Shown in pieces: positions 53,121 through 61,708 of a DNA stretch of 64,000 nucleotides. The notes beneath the pieces are model-generated. The model was not told the origin of the DNA and made no database searches. It saw only the letters and a list, made by a program, of their open reading frames with translations. The position numbers were made by a program, and so were the translations under genes. Origin of the DNA: Syntrophales bacterium (GTDB lineage: Bacteria; Desulfobacterota; Syntrophia; Syntrophales; UBA8958); the NCBI GenBank assembly GCA_026417625.1, contig JAOACW010000008.1:1-64000 (forward strand), in the 5' to 3' direction. The stretch's first letter is position 1, and every line of letters starts with the position of its first letter.

Positions 53121-54281
53121 CTACATTTTGAAGATTTCCCTAGCGATGATGAGCCTTCTCATTTCTGATGTTCCCGCACCTATGGTTCCTAGCTTTGCAT
53201 CTCTCCAGTATCTCTGCACTGGAAACTCAAGACAATAGCCATAACCTCCATGAATTTGGACCGCCTCCTCACATACATAACATGCTGTTTCAGCAGATAA
53301 GAGAATAGCTGCCGCTGCTACTTTGTGCACTTCTGTTCCCTTTCCACCTCTCTGTGCAGCGTCGGCGAGCATTACAGCCTTGTAACATAGCAATTTTGCC
53401 GCCTCGATGCGTGTGTACATATCAGCGATTTTCTGCTGGATAAGCTGAAAAGAGGCAATGGGTTTGCCAAACTGCACTCTTTGGCGAGCATATTCCACTG
53501 AAGCTTCAAACGCCGCTTCGGCTAAACCCAAACTGTAGGCGGAGAAAAAAGCTCTTTCCACGTCAAGGCCACCCATCATTACTGCGATACCGTTATTTTC
53601 TATGCCAAGCACGTTTTCAACAGGAATTAAACAATCCTCCAAAATCAATTCTCCTGTTGCGGAACCACGGTTTCCCACCTTTTCTATCTTTCTGGAAACT
53701 GAAAATCCCGGAAAGGTGGTATCAAGGATAAAAGCGGTTATGCCTCTAGGCCCCAAGCTTTTATCAGTTTTAGCGTAGAGAACAATAGTTCTGGCAATTG
53801 GACCGTTTGTAATAAACGTCTTGGTTCCGTTGACAACGTAATAATCACCTTTTCGAACTGCAGTTGTTTGGATATTCACGGCGTCGGAACCTGCACCAGG
53901 TTCCGTAAGTCCTAAAGCACCGATGTGTTCTCCACTGCATAGAGGTGGTAGGTATTTCTTTTTCTGACTATCGTTGGCATTGGTGTTGATGTTATGGCAA
54001 CAAAGATTGGCGTGTGCTCCCCAGGATAGTGCAACGGCTCCCGAAGCTTTTGCAAGTTCTTCACACGCTAGAAAAGCTGACATGAGGTCAGCCCCCGCTC
54101 CTCCGTATTCCTGGTCCACTGTAATGCCCATTATGCCCAAGTTGGCGAGTTTCTCCCAAAGCCCTTCTGGCCATTCATCCTTTCGGTCAATTTCCTCAGC
54201 TATGGGAGCAATTTCTTTGGCAGCAAAGTTTGCGATGGTTTGTTTAAATATACGGTGTTCCTCCGAAAGAGTAAAATCCAT
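53121..54281 (-). CDS. Acyl-CoA dehydrogenase, isovaleryl-CoA dehydrogenase type
   Basis: This 386-residue FAD enzyme is the first gene of the sigma-54 operon. It shows GLTEPGAGSDAVNIQTTAV, FITNGPIARTIVLYAKT and IHGGYGYCLEFPVQRYWRD. The C-terminus reads TIGAGTSEMRRLIIAREI, like isovaleryl-CoA dehydrogenase (GAGTSE), with the catalytic Glu expected in GGLDVERAFFSAY. It is clearly a paralogue of the 47222 enzyme. The two might form a heteromer or act on different substrates. Confidence 0.94.
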   Translation of the reverse strand: MDFTLSEEHRIFKQTIANFAAKEIAPIAEEIDRKDEWPEGLWEKLANLGIMGITVDQEYGGAGADLMSAFLACEELAKASGAVALSWGAHANLCCHNINTNANDSQKKKYLPPLCSGEHIGALGLTEPGAGSDAVNIQTTAVRKGDYYVVNGTKTFITNGPIARTIVLYAKTDKSLGPRGITAFILDTTFPGFSVSRKIEKVGNRGSATGELILEDCLIPVENVLGIENNGIAVMMGGLDVERAFFSAYSLGLAEAAFEASVEYARQRVQFGKPIASFQLIQQKIADMYTRIEAAKLLCYKAVMLADAAQRGGKGTEVHKVAAAAILLSAETACYVCEEAVQIHGGYGYCLEFPVQRYWRDAKLGTIGAGTSEMRRLIIAREIFKM

Positions 54282-54320
54282 TGAGTGTCCCCCCTCCGAT
54301 TTTGGATCGCTTTATTCAAG

Positions 54321-54336
54321 TGCAAGTATGGTGCCA
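54321..54336 (-). promoter_or_regulatory. Consensus sigma-54 promoter of the acyl-CoA operon
   Basis: On the minus strand TGGCAC-CATAC-TTGCA matches the -24/-12 consensus at every position. Transcription would start near 54311, about 30 bases before the start codon at 54281, which has its own GGAGGGGGG ribosome site. The divergent gene is a sigma-54 activator. Confidence 0.9.
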
Positions 54337-54392
54337 CCCTAGGATTAAGTACCGGTTATAAAAATACTTTTAATAAAAACAAAATTTTTTGG

Positions 54393-54408
54393 AATCTCGT
54401 GGGAGATT
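54393..54408. promoter_or_regulatory. Candidate activator-binding inverted repeat
   Basis: AATCTC-GTGG-GAGATT is a perfect 6-4-6 inverted repeat centred about 90 bases upstream of the predicted sigma-54 start site, a normal enhancer distance. ATTCAAGTG also occurs twice, at 54314-54322 and 54411-54419. Confidence 0.4.
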
Positions 54409-54498
54409 TAATTCAAGTGTTAATATTTCGACATCTAACTGTAGTTATATTTTTTGTTTTATGCTACATGAGTAGTAATACGTGAGGGGGGTGATAGT

Positions 54499-57400
54499 AT
54501 GTCCAGACGTAACTTTGAGATAAATCAACTCTCCCTGACGGAAAGAGATTTACTCTTCTCACTAGCCGCTTTTCAGGATTTTTTCTCTCTTGATTGGTTT
54601 CTAGATGTAGAAGGGTTCCGTCCCTCCTGTATAGTTTCTGTAGTTAATTTTTTGAAGCAAAAAAAGTGGATTACCTCACTTGATAGTTCTTTTGGTTTTT
54701 ATCGCTGGACTTGCAGTTTCCCGCGAGATGAAGTTTTATTACTTATCCCGGAAAACGAAAAGATGTTCTATCTTCGCAGGGCGGCTGATTTATTAAAAAG
54801 GCATTTGCCCTCTGAAAGAAAATACCTACCCTTATTGGCCGAATCACTTATAAAAGCTGGTCTTCGCGATGAAGACTTACCACTTCTTTTAGAGGCGGCG
54901 TTTTACGAGGAAGAGTGTCATCGTACATCACAAGCAGTGAGGATTTACGATACTCTGCTAACTTTCCTATTTTGTGAAGTGATTCCCGATGAGAGGATTA
55001 ACTCTGAAGATTTCTTTAAAATAATGCTCACCGCTCTTGAACGACGCGTAATGCTCTCTCTTCTCTACCCGGACATAAAAAAGATGGGGCCATGGTTATT
55101 GAAGGCCCGAGAAGTGGCTGGTGATGTGGAGGATGTAAGATCCCTCGCAAGGTTGGAATTGTTAATAGGACAGTTCTATTGGATGAGTTTTCAGTATGAG
55201 CAGTCGGTGCAACACTTCGAATCAGCGTGGGGCATGATCGAAAAATTTGATGATATGTCTCTGAGGAAGCGGGGACTTCAACTGAGAAGTCTTTCGTTTC
55301 TGATAAGGGGTAACTTGTGTAAAGCTATTCAGGCCTATGAAGAATATCTTGGGGAGCTTGAAGAATACGGGAAAGACGATTTTTCTCTAATTACGGCCTT
55401 GCACCTTTGCCAGTGTTATACCCAGATAGGAATGCCACAGAGGGCCCTTGGCATTGCTGAGTCAATTCTGGATTTCGCAAAGAAGCAAAATAACTGGCCA
55501 ATTGTTTGTTTTTCCCTAGCTACCGCTGGTGTTGTTCTCTTGGAAATGATGCATTTGAAAGAGAGTCGCGATTACTTCGAGAAGGCTTTGGAAATTTCCA
55601 GGAAAGAGAACATACCTATGGCTGAAATAATTGCAGGGATTGGGCTTGCAAATATAGAATGTTTGGAGGGCTACTTTGAAAGGGCGGCGGAGCACTTCAA
55701 GGTTCTTTTTAAGATCCGAAAGTCAAGCTGGTATCACACATTGAACGTTTTTCATATCTTTGAACCTGGTTTCATACTACATCGTCATGGCAAATCTCCG
55801 ATGCCTCTCGAATCAGTTATAGGATACCTTTCAGGTTTGAAGGAACATCAGTTGAATCCAATTCTGCACAGCACAATAAGACGACTAAAAATAAAATACC
55901 TTGAGCCGGATTATCAGGCTAAGGATAAGATTAGAGAGCTGAGGGGTATTGAAAGCACCCTGGAAAAGGTTGGCGCGCATCTGGAACTGGCAAAAACGAG
56001 AATTGATCTTGCGCGCCTTTACCTTGAGGTCAAACAGTGGTCAGAAGCAGAAGAGGTCGCCCTTAAGGCCTGGGATTTTCTAAGAAGGGTAACTAAAGCC
56101 GCTTTTCCAAGTGATTTGAAAGGTCTTTTATCTTTGGATGAGGGGGATGACACTAGATTATACGATATAATCATCGAGATGGGGGAGGCTCTTACGACGC
56201 AGAAAAATACGGAACATCTGTTGACGAATATTGTCGCATCCATTTCAAGATTGACAGGTGCTGAAAGGGCAGCGATATTTATAATGGACAAACGGTCATC
56301 GGAGTATCGCATCGTAGCGTCCCGAAATCTTACAAGAGAATATTTCGATTCTCGAGAGTTTAAAATGGTCAAAGCCTCTATGAGCGAGGTGACGATTAAA
56401 AAGGACAGTCGTGTCATACAGACTGAAAACTTCGGAGATAAGACTAATGGAAGAAGAAAAATAATCCTCACACCTCTTCTTCTAGGAAAACAGGTCATAG
56501 GAATTCTTTATCAGGATAGTCGCTACTTTTCGCTAGATCTTACACCTGACGGCCTCCGTCTCCTTTCTGCTTTAGGTGCTCAGATAGCTGTTTCCATCGA
56601 TAGAGCGAAGGCGTACGATGAGATTGTGGAACTTAACGAAAAACTCATGGCTCAGAACATTTACTATCAGGAGGAGAAAGAGGAATTCCGACCTTTTGGT
56701 GATATTGTCTATTCTAGCAAAGCGATGAGAGATCTCATTAACATGATACATAAAGTAGCGCCAACGAAATCCACCGTTCTTATTACTGGCGAAACTGGTG
56801 TTGGGAAAGAGCTGATTGCAAGAGCAATCCACAGAGAGAGTGCTCGACGAAATGGACCTTTTATCAGGGTTAACTGTGCTGCTCTACCAGAAACGCTAAT
56901 TGACAGTGAACTTTTTGGTCACGAAAAGGGGGCTTTCACTGGGGCCACACGTTTAAAACCTGGTCGTTTTGAACTAGCAAATCAGGGAACTATATTTCTC
57001 GATGAAGTTTCGGAGCTGCCCCTTTCGACCCAGAGCAGGCTGCTTCGCGTCCTTCAGGAAGGTGAGTTTCAACGTGTAGGTGGGACCAAAATGCTTTATT
57101 CAGATTTTCGCCTTCTTGCTGCTACTAATAAAGATCTGGAGAAGGAAGTTCACGCGGGACGATTCCGATCAGATTTGTATTTTCGGCTGAATGTTTTCCC
57201 CATCAGAGTGCCACCTTTGAGGGAACGTAAGGAGGATATTATCCCGCTTGCCCAGCATTTCCTCAGGCGCTTCTCCCAACAATACAATAAACCGTGTCCT
57301 TCAATTCCTCGCGGAGAAATGGAAAAGCTTATGAACTATTCTTGGCCTGGAAATGTTCGTGAATTGGCCAACGTAATAGAAAGAGCTGTTATTCTCGGTG

Positions 57401-57639
57401 ATTTCGATATTCGGTTACCCACCATTTCTAATCATTCAAAGTATTTTGAAATAGAGGGACCATTTCTCACATTGAAAGAGATGGAGCGGAAACATATCAT
57501 TGAGGCTCTGCAGATAACAGGGGGGAGGCTTGGGGGTAAAAAAGGAGCAGCAGCGCTTCTGGGCGTAAAGAGAACTACCCTCATCCACAGAATGAAAAAA
57601 TTGGGGATCAATGTAAATAGAAACCTTATAATTGAATAA
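54499..57639 (+). CDS. Large sigma-54-dependent transcriptional activator (TPR-like + GAF + AAA+ + Fis HTH)
   Basis: This 1046-residue protein has a mostly helical N-terminal half (about 1-560) with TPR-like repeats (for example ALHLCQCYTQIGMPQRALGIAESIL). A GAF-like sensor domain spans about 567-705. The AAA+ domain (about 735-965) has Walker A GETGVGKE near 763, the sigma-54 contact loop GAFTGA near 813 and DLYFRLNVFPIRVPPLRER. A Fis-type HTH closes it (GGKKGAAALLGVKRTTLIHRMKKLGI). No phosphoreceiver domain is present, so it is likely controlled by a ligand or by protein binding. It is divergent from the operon with the consensus sigma-54 promoter, and upstream of a second catabolic unit. 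GAGGGGGGTGATAGT precedes the start. Confidence 0.95.
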   Translation: MSRRNFEINQLSLTERDLLFSLAAFQDFFSLDWFLDVEGFRPSCIVSVVNFLKQKKWITSLDSSFGFYRWTCSFPRDEVLLLIPENEKMFYLRRAADLLKRHLPSERKYLPLLAESLIKAGLRDEDLPLLLEAAFYEEECHRTSQAVRIYDTLLTFLFCEVIPDERINSEDFFKIMLTALERRVMLSLLYPDIKKMGPWLLKAREVAGDVEDVRSLARLELLIGQFYWMSFQYEQSVQHFESAWGMIEKFDDMSLRKRGLQLRSLSFLIRGNLCKAIQAYEEYLGELEEYGKDDFSLITALHLCQCYTQIGMPQRALGIAESILDFAKKQNNWPIVCFSLATAGVVLLEMMHLKESRDYFEKALEISRKENIPMAEIIAGIGLANIECLEGYFERAAEHFKVLFKIRKSSWYHTLNVFHIFEPGFILHRHGKSPMPLESVIGYLSGLKEHQLNPILHSTIRRLKIKYLEPDYQAKDKIRELRGIESTLEKVGAHLELAKTRIDLARLYLEVKQWSEAEEVALKAWDFLRRVTKAAFPSDLKGLLSLDEGDDTRLYDIIIEMGEALTTQKNTEHLLTNIVASISRLTGAERAAIFIMDKRSSEYRIVASRNLTREYFDSREFKMVKASMSEVTIKKDSRVIQTENFGDKTNGRRKIILTPLLLGKQVIGILYQDSRYFSLDLTPDGLRLLSALGAQIAVSIDRAKAYDEIVELNEKLMAQNIYYQEEKEEFRPFGDIVYSSKAMRDLINMIHKVAPTKSTVLITGETGVGKELIARAIHRESARRNGPFIRVNCAALPETLIDSELFGHEKGAFTGATRLKPGRFELANQGTIFLDEVSELPLSTQSRLLRVLQEGEFQRVGGTKMLYSDFRLLAATNKDLEKEVHAGRFRSDLYFRLNVFPIRVPPLRERKEDIIPLAQHFLRRFSQQYNKPCPSIPRGEMEKLMNYSWPGNVRELANVIERAVILGDFDIRLPTISNHSKYFEIEGPFLTLKEMERKHIIEALQITGGRLGGKKGAAALLGVKRTTLIHRMKKLGINVNRNLIIE

Positions 57640-57783
57640 GAGATAAAAACTCGGCCATTAATTCATTCATCTTTGTGTCGAAATAATAACAGTTGTTCAA
57701 AAAAGAACTTTTCTTGCCAATTCATCATTTTAGTTGAACACGTTGTGTGGTAATCAAAAGTCGGATCTGAGGGAAGGAATGGA

Positions 57784-57798
57784 TGGCATTTTTTTTGA
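57784..57798 (+). promoter_or_regulatory. Sigma-54-like promoter for the second catabolic unit
   Basis: TGGCAT-N5-TTGA has the right -24/-12 spacing but an A in place of C in the -12 GC. It lies 42 bases before the acyl-CoA dehydrogenase start in the 201-base gap behind the activator gene. The rest of the gap is AT-rich with no clear gene. Confidence 0.4.
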
Positions 57799-57840
57799 AA
57801 CACAGGATTGGAAAGTTTTTTATAGAAAGGGGGATCTTGG

Positions 57841-59103
57841 ATGTTACTCGACGTGTTGTTAACAGAGGAAGAGAAGGTTTTGAAGCAGGAAGTGAGGGAG
57901 TTTGTGAAAGGGGTATCGCCTGAATTAACTAAAAAACTTGATAAAGATGAGATTCAGTATCCCAGAGACTATGTGAAGAGACTTGGGGAGTTAAATCTAC
58001 TCGGTCTCCGATTTCCGAAGGAATACGGGGGAAGGGGATTACCCTGGACTGCTGAAATTGCTGCTCTGGAAGAAATCGGTGTTCTTGGGACGGCGCTGGG
58101 TTGTGCTTTCGCTATGCCCTCGATTGTAGGCGAGGCGCTTTGCGTTTTTGGTACGGAGGAACAGAAGGAGAAGTTCCTTAAACCCATGTTGAGAGGCGAA
58201 CTTGTGTCTGCTGAAGCGCTTACTGAACCTAGAGGGGGCTCTGATTTCTTTGGAGCCACGACGAGGGCTGAATTGAAGAATGGGATTTTTACCGTCAGAG
58301 GTCAGAAGAGATTTGTCGTGGGAGCTTCCAGCGCGGATTTCTTTCTTGTGTACGTTAACACGAACCCAGCGGGTAAACCTCACGAGAGAATAAGTTTGCT
58401 TATCATAGAACGAGATCGGCCGGGTGTGGAGGTTAAATATCTTTACGGGCTCATGGGGACAAGGGGTGGAGGAACTGGAAGACTCGTGTTTAGAGATGTT
58501 CAAGTTCCAGAATCAAATCTTGTCGGAAAGCTTAACGAAGGGGCCCACATATTCAACACCATGATGGTACCAGAAAGGTTAACATCCGCCGGTGCATCTC
58601 TGGGTATGGGGAGAGCGGCACTGGAAGTTGCGGTCCGTTACAGTGATCGTCGCAAGGCTTTTGGTCAGAAGATTAGGACATTTCAGGGTGTAAGCTTCAA
58701 AGTCGCTGAGGCGATTACCCAACTGGATGCTGCGAGGGCCTTGACTTATGCGGCTGGTAAGGCAGCGGATCTGAAACTACCTACGACTCGCCGCCTTGTA
58801 AGTGAAGCTAAGAAGTTTGCCACTGATGCGGCGTGGAATGTAATCAATCTCTCGATGCAAATAGTGGGGGGTATAGGTTATACAAATGTATTTCCCATAG
58901 AGAAAATGGTTCGTGATGCAAGACTCATCCAGATCTGGACGGGTACTAATGAGATCATGAATCTTCTCATTCAGCATGAGTTCTACAGAGAAATGCTTAC
59001 CGATCCCAACCCCGGCCGCAACATAGAGATTGATGCTCATGAAGGTCACATGAAGGATGAGATTGTCTACGAAGACGAGGAGATGTGGACAAAAGGATGG
59101 TAA
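57841..59103 (+). CDS. Acyl-CoA dehydrogenase family protein
   Basis: This 420-residue flavoprotein differs from the two in the minus-strand operon. It has LTEPRGGSDFFGATTRAEL, QIVGGIGYTNVFPIEKMVRD and QIWTGTNEIMNLL. The usual C-terminal catalytic Glu is Thr (WTGT); a Glu occurs in MMVPERLTSAG at the isovaleryl-type position. An extra acidic tail of about 30 residues follows the domain. AAAGGGGGATCTTGG precedes the start. The AbfD-like gene starts 36 bases on, so they form one unit and may act in sequence. Confidence 0.92.
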   Translation: MLLDVLLTEEEKVLKQEVREFVKGVSPELTKKLDKDEIQYPRDYVKRLGELNLLGLRFPKEYGGRGLPWTAEIAALEEIGVLGTALGCAFAMPSIVGEALCVFGTEEQKEKFLKPMLRGELVSAEALTEPRGGSDFFGATTRAELKNGIFTVRGQKRFVVGASSADFFLVYVNTNPAGKPHERISLLIIERDRPGVEVKYLYGLMGTRGGGTGRLVFRDVQVPESNLVGKLNEGAHIFNTMMVPERLTSAGASLGMGRAALEVAVRYSDRRKAFGQKIRTFQGVSFKVAEAITQLDAARALTYAAGKAADLKLPTTRRLVSEAKKFATDAAWNVINLSMQIVGGIGYTNVFPIEKMVRDARLIQIWTGTNEIMNLLIQHEFYREMLTDPNPGRNIEIDAHEGHMKDEIVYEDEEMWTKGW

Positions 59104-59139
59104 ACAATTGCACTTGCGTTGAAGGGGGTGAAGGAACCC

Positions 59140-60600
59140 ATGATAATGGATGGGAAGGATTATATTTCTAGTCTGGAGAAAATGGAGACGGTAGTCTATA
59201 TAGGAGGAGAGCGCGTGCGGGAATACTGGAAGCATCCTGCTATTCAGCCTGCAGTTAATGCACTCGCTGCAACGTACGATCTTGCAAGCAACTCCACTCT
59301 GAATGAGGAGATTCACGAATTGATTGTCACCGAAAGTCCGTTGACAGGCGACAAAATAAATCGTTTCCTCCACATCATCCAATCACAAGAGGATCTCCTA
59401 GCTCGGATGAAACTACAACGAGCTCTGATGAGGTTCACCGGGGGATGTTTTGGTGGCAGGTGTGTTGCTGGGGCAGTTATAAACGCCCTTTGGTCCGTAA
59501 CCTATGAGGTTGACAGAGCAAACGGTGGAAAAACAGAGTACCATAAGCGGTTTTCCGCATATGTTAAGATGTGCCAGGAGAAGGATCTCGCCGTTTCGGG
59601 CAATATAACCGATGCGAAGGGTGATAGATCGAAACCACCGCATAAACAGGCAGACAGCGATCTCTTTGTTAGAATTGTGGAGAAGAGAAAGGATGGTATT
59701 GTTGTAAATGGCGCTAAACTTCAGCAATCGGGAGCACCTATTGCCCATGAGAGGCTTGTGGTTCCCACAACTGCGTTAGGTCCTGATGATGAAGTGTATG
59801 CAGTGGCTTTTGCTGTTCCGGGGGATGCAGAGGGGGTGATCCACGTTAATGACACTGCATGTGTAAATTCTAAGTTTATGTCCATGGAGCCCGAGGATAT
59901 AGGAAATGTAAAATACGGTATACATCAGAGTGCTCACGTTATTTTTGATCACGTTTTTGTACCATGGGAGAGAGTTTTTCTATGCGGTGAGTGGAAAGCT
60001 ACGAGAGCTCTAGTACATAGGTTCTCTGACTTCCAGAGGTTTGCGTCCTCTGCTTGTCGCTGTGGTTATATAGACCTCTGTATAGGTGCAGGTCTTGCTA
60101 TGGCTGATTACAACGGTGTGGCGGATAAAACACACATAGTGGATAAGCTTATAGACATGAGCATAGATGCGGAAACCCTCCAAGGATTGGTGGCAGGAGC
60201 AGCGGCTTTGGCCTATAAAACTACATCTGGTGTTATGGTACCAGAGACGCTCACTGTAAATGCAGCTAAATTGTATATGAACGAGGCAATTTTGAAAACC
60301 GCTCAGAGACTTGCCGATATCGGTGGGGGGATCCTAGTCACAAGGCCCAGCATTAAGGACCTTCAAATCCCGAAAATAGGTGATCTTTTGAAGAAGTACC
60401 ACCAAGCGAGAAGATGGGAAGATACGGATAAAAGAATCAAGATGGCACGCCTTTGTGAAACCCTAGCCGGTCTTGGATCACCCACACCGATCCTATCGGT
60501 TATTGCAGCTGGTCCTCCGGCAACACAGAGACTTAATTTTCGCCTGTTTACGCCTTTTGAAAGGGATAGAAAAGCAGCAGAACGTTTGGCGGGGATTTAA
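59140..60600 (+). CDS. 4-Hydroxybutyryl-CoA dehydratase-like flavoprotein with altered active-site residues
   Basis: This 486-residue protein belongs to the HpaB/AbfD superfamily. DAKGDRSKPPHKQADSDLFVRIVEKR and GAKLQQSGAPIAHE (residues about 158-205) match 4-hydroxybutyryl-CoA dehydratase closely. Compared with the C. aminobutyricum enzyme recalled from memory, the Cys pair is spaced C103-x4-C108 rather than C-x3-C. The ligand His292 is Gln299, Tyr296 is Ser303 and Glu455 aligns with Leu452. Cys299 is kept as C306, and an extra C308 is present. It is probably not the classical dehydratase. The ATG was chosen behind GGGGGTGAAGGA. Confidence 0.85.
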   Translation: MIMDGKDYISSLEKMETVVYIGGERVREYWKHPAIQPAVNALAATYDLASNSTLNEEIHELIVTESPLTGDKINRFLHIIQSQEDLLARMKLQRALMRFTGGCFGGRCVAGAVINALWSVTYEVDRANGGKTEYHKRFSAYVKMCQEKDLAVSGNITDAKGDRSKPPHKQADSDLFVRIVEKRKDGIVVNGAKLQQSGAPIAHERLVVPTTALGPDDEVYAVAFAVPGDAEGVIHVNDTACVNSKFMSMEPEDIGNVKYGIHQSAHVIFDHVFVPWERVFLCGEWKATRALVHRFSDFQRFASSACRCGYIDLCIGAGLAMADYNGVADKTHIVDKLIDMSIDAETLQGLVAGAAALAYKTTSGVMVPETLTVNAAKLYMNEAILKTAQRLADIGGGILVTRPSIKDLQIPKIGDLLKKYHQARRWEDTDKRIKMARLCETLAGLGSPTPILSVIAAGPPATQRLNFRLFTPFERDRKAAERLAGI

Positions 60601-60611
60601 TTGATGTTGCA

Positions 60612-60655
60612 GAAGGGGAGAGGCATACGCGAAAAACATGACCTCTCCCTTTATT
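60612..60655. terminator. Bidirectional terminator between the AbfD-like and phospholipase genes
   Basis: GGGAGAGG (60616-60623) pairs with CCTCTCCC (60642-60649) around an 18-nt loop, followed by TTTATTT. It lies between two convergent genes. The T-run is modest, so strength is uncertain. Confidence 0.6.
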
Positions 60656-61622
60656 TGTGCGAAAATATAGACTCTTTCGCCGAATAAATGACTCTGTAAT
60701 CCTTCTGATCCAACAGATCGAAGTTGAGGGATGGTCCCCTCTCGGTTAGGTTTTCTTCGTTTCCTGTGACAACAATGGTATCTATCTTCTCTATAAGTGT
60801 AATGCTCCTTTGTATTGATAGGTCGAAGAGATCCCTGAGGGCTGCTTTATTTTCTTTACCAGTCACTGGGTTTCGAAATTCGAGTTGGCCTTCAATCCTG
60901 GGCATGAATCTATAAAGCTGAGGGCTGTAGAAAAGACCGGCGATTTCTCTAATTTTACGGGGTAGAAGAGGGGAGATGGCAAAGAGTATGCGGGCGATTT
61001 TTTCTCTTCGGGATAACTGAACCATTGTATGGAAATTCCTTAGAGCTTCGATTGTAACGTTTGGCAAAGAGCGAAATGATGAATCCATAGTTGCTGATAA
61101 TCGGGCGAGCAGGTAAATGAGCGGAAACTCTAATCCGTTTAGGATTGCTTTTATGTTGAAATTTTCAGGTTGATATGTCCCTTTTAAGAAATACATGTCA
61201 ATAAGCGTTTCGAGCAATCTATGCCTCTGGATGGCTTTGCTCCTGACAGAAGGGTCGTTATCTTCGCAGTCTCCGGTCATATAGTATACCATGGGATGGA
61301 ATACTGCATCGGCATGAATATGAGTTGCCACACCTGCAATGAAGGAGAGTATCTGATTCTTGTAGGGGCTATCTTTGGCTACTTTTATTAAATGTCTGAC
61401 GAATTCGTAGGTGTCTTCCCCGTTTACACCGTGTAGTATATGAGCAAGGTCTTTGTATGGGAGATAGGCTTTTTTTGATCCGAGAAAGAAAAAGACATCC
61501 AAAAATACGGCGCCCAATTTTAATGCGTTTGGGTTGTGAAGAACGGCATCTCCCATTTTTGTTCCCCCGAGGAGATCTGCCGTTTCTAAGCATATTAGCC
61601 AGTGAGTTATTTCTTTTGGCAT
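60651..61622 (-). CDS. Zinc-dependent phospholipase C-like protein
   Basis: This 323-residue protein shows the Zn-dependent PLC domain pattern: EITHWLICLETADLL at the N-terminus, LAHILHGVNGEDTYEFVRHLI, and GVATHIHADAVFHPMVYY with the metal-binding His/Asp residues. No signal peptide is visible, so it may be cytoplasmic, unlike secreted clostridial PLC. Similar proteins of unknown role occur in Desulfobacterota and Firmicutes. Confidence 0.8.
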   Translation of the reverse strand: MPKEITHWLICLETADLLGGTKMGDAVLHNPNALKLGAVFLDVFFFLGSKKAYLPYKDLAHILHGVNGEDTYEFVRHLIKVAKDSPYKNQILSFIAGVATHIHADAVFHPMVYYMTGDCEDNDPSVRSKAIQRHRLLETLIDMYFLKGTYQPENFNIKAILNGLEFPLIYLLARLSATMDSSFRSLPNVTIEALRNFHTMVQLSRREKIARILFAISPLLPRKIREIAGLFYSPQLYRFMPRIEGQLEFRNPVTGKENKAALRDLFDLSIQRSITLIEKIDTIVVTGNEENLTERGPSLNFDLLDQKDYRVIYSAKESIFSHK

Positions 61623-61708
61623 AGCGACTTAATTAGGGAATTAACCCGTTACTTATCATTTTTTTGTGGTAATAGCGATGCTTTTTAATTAATTATAATG
61701 AAACTTAG

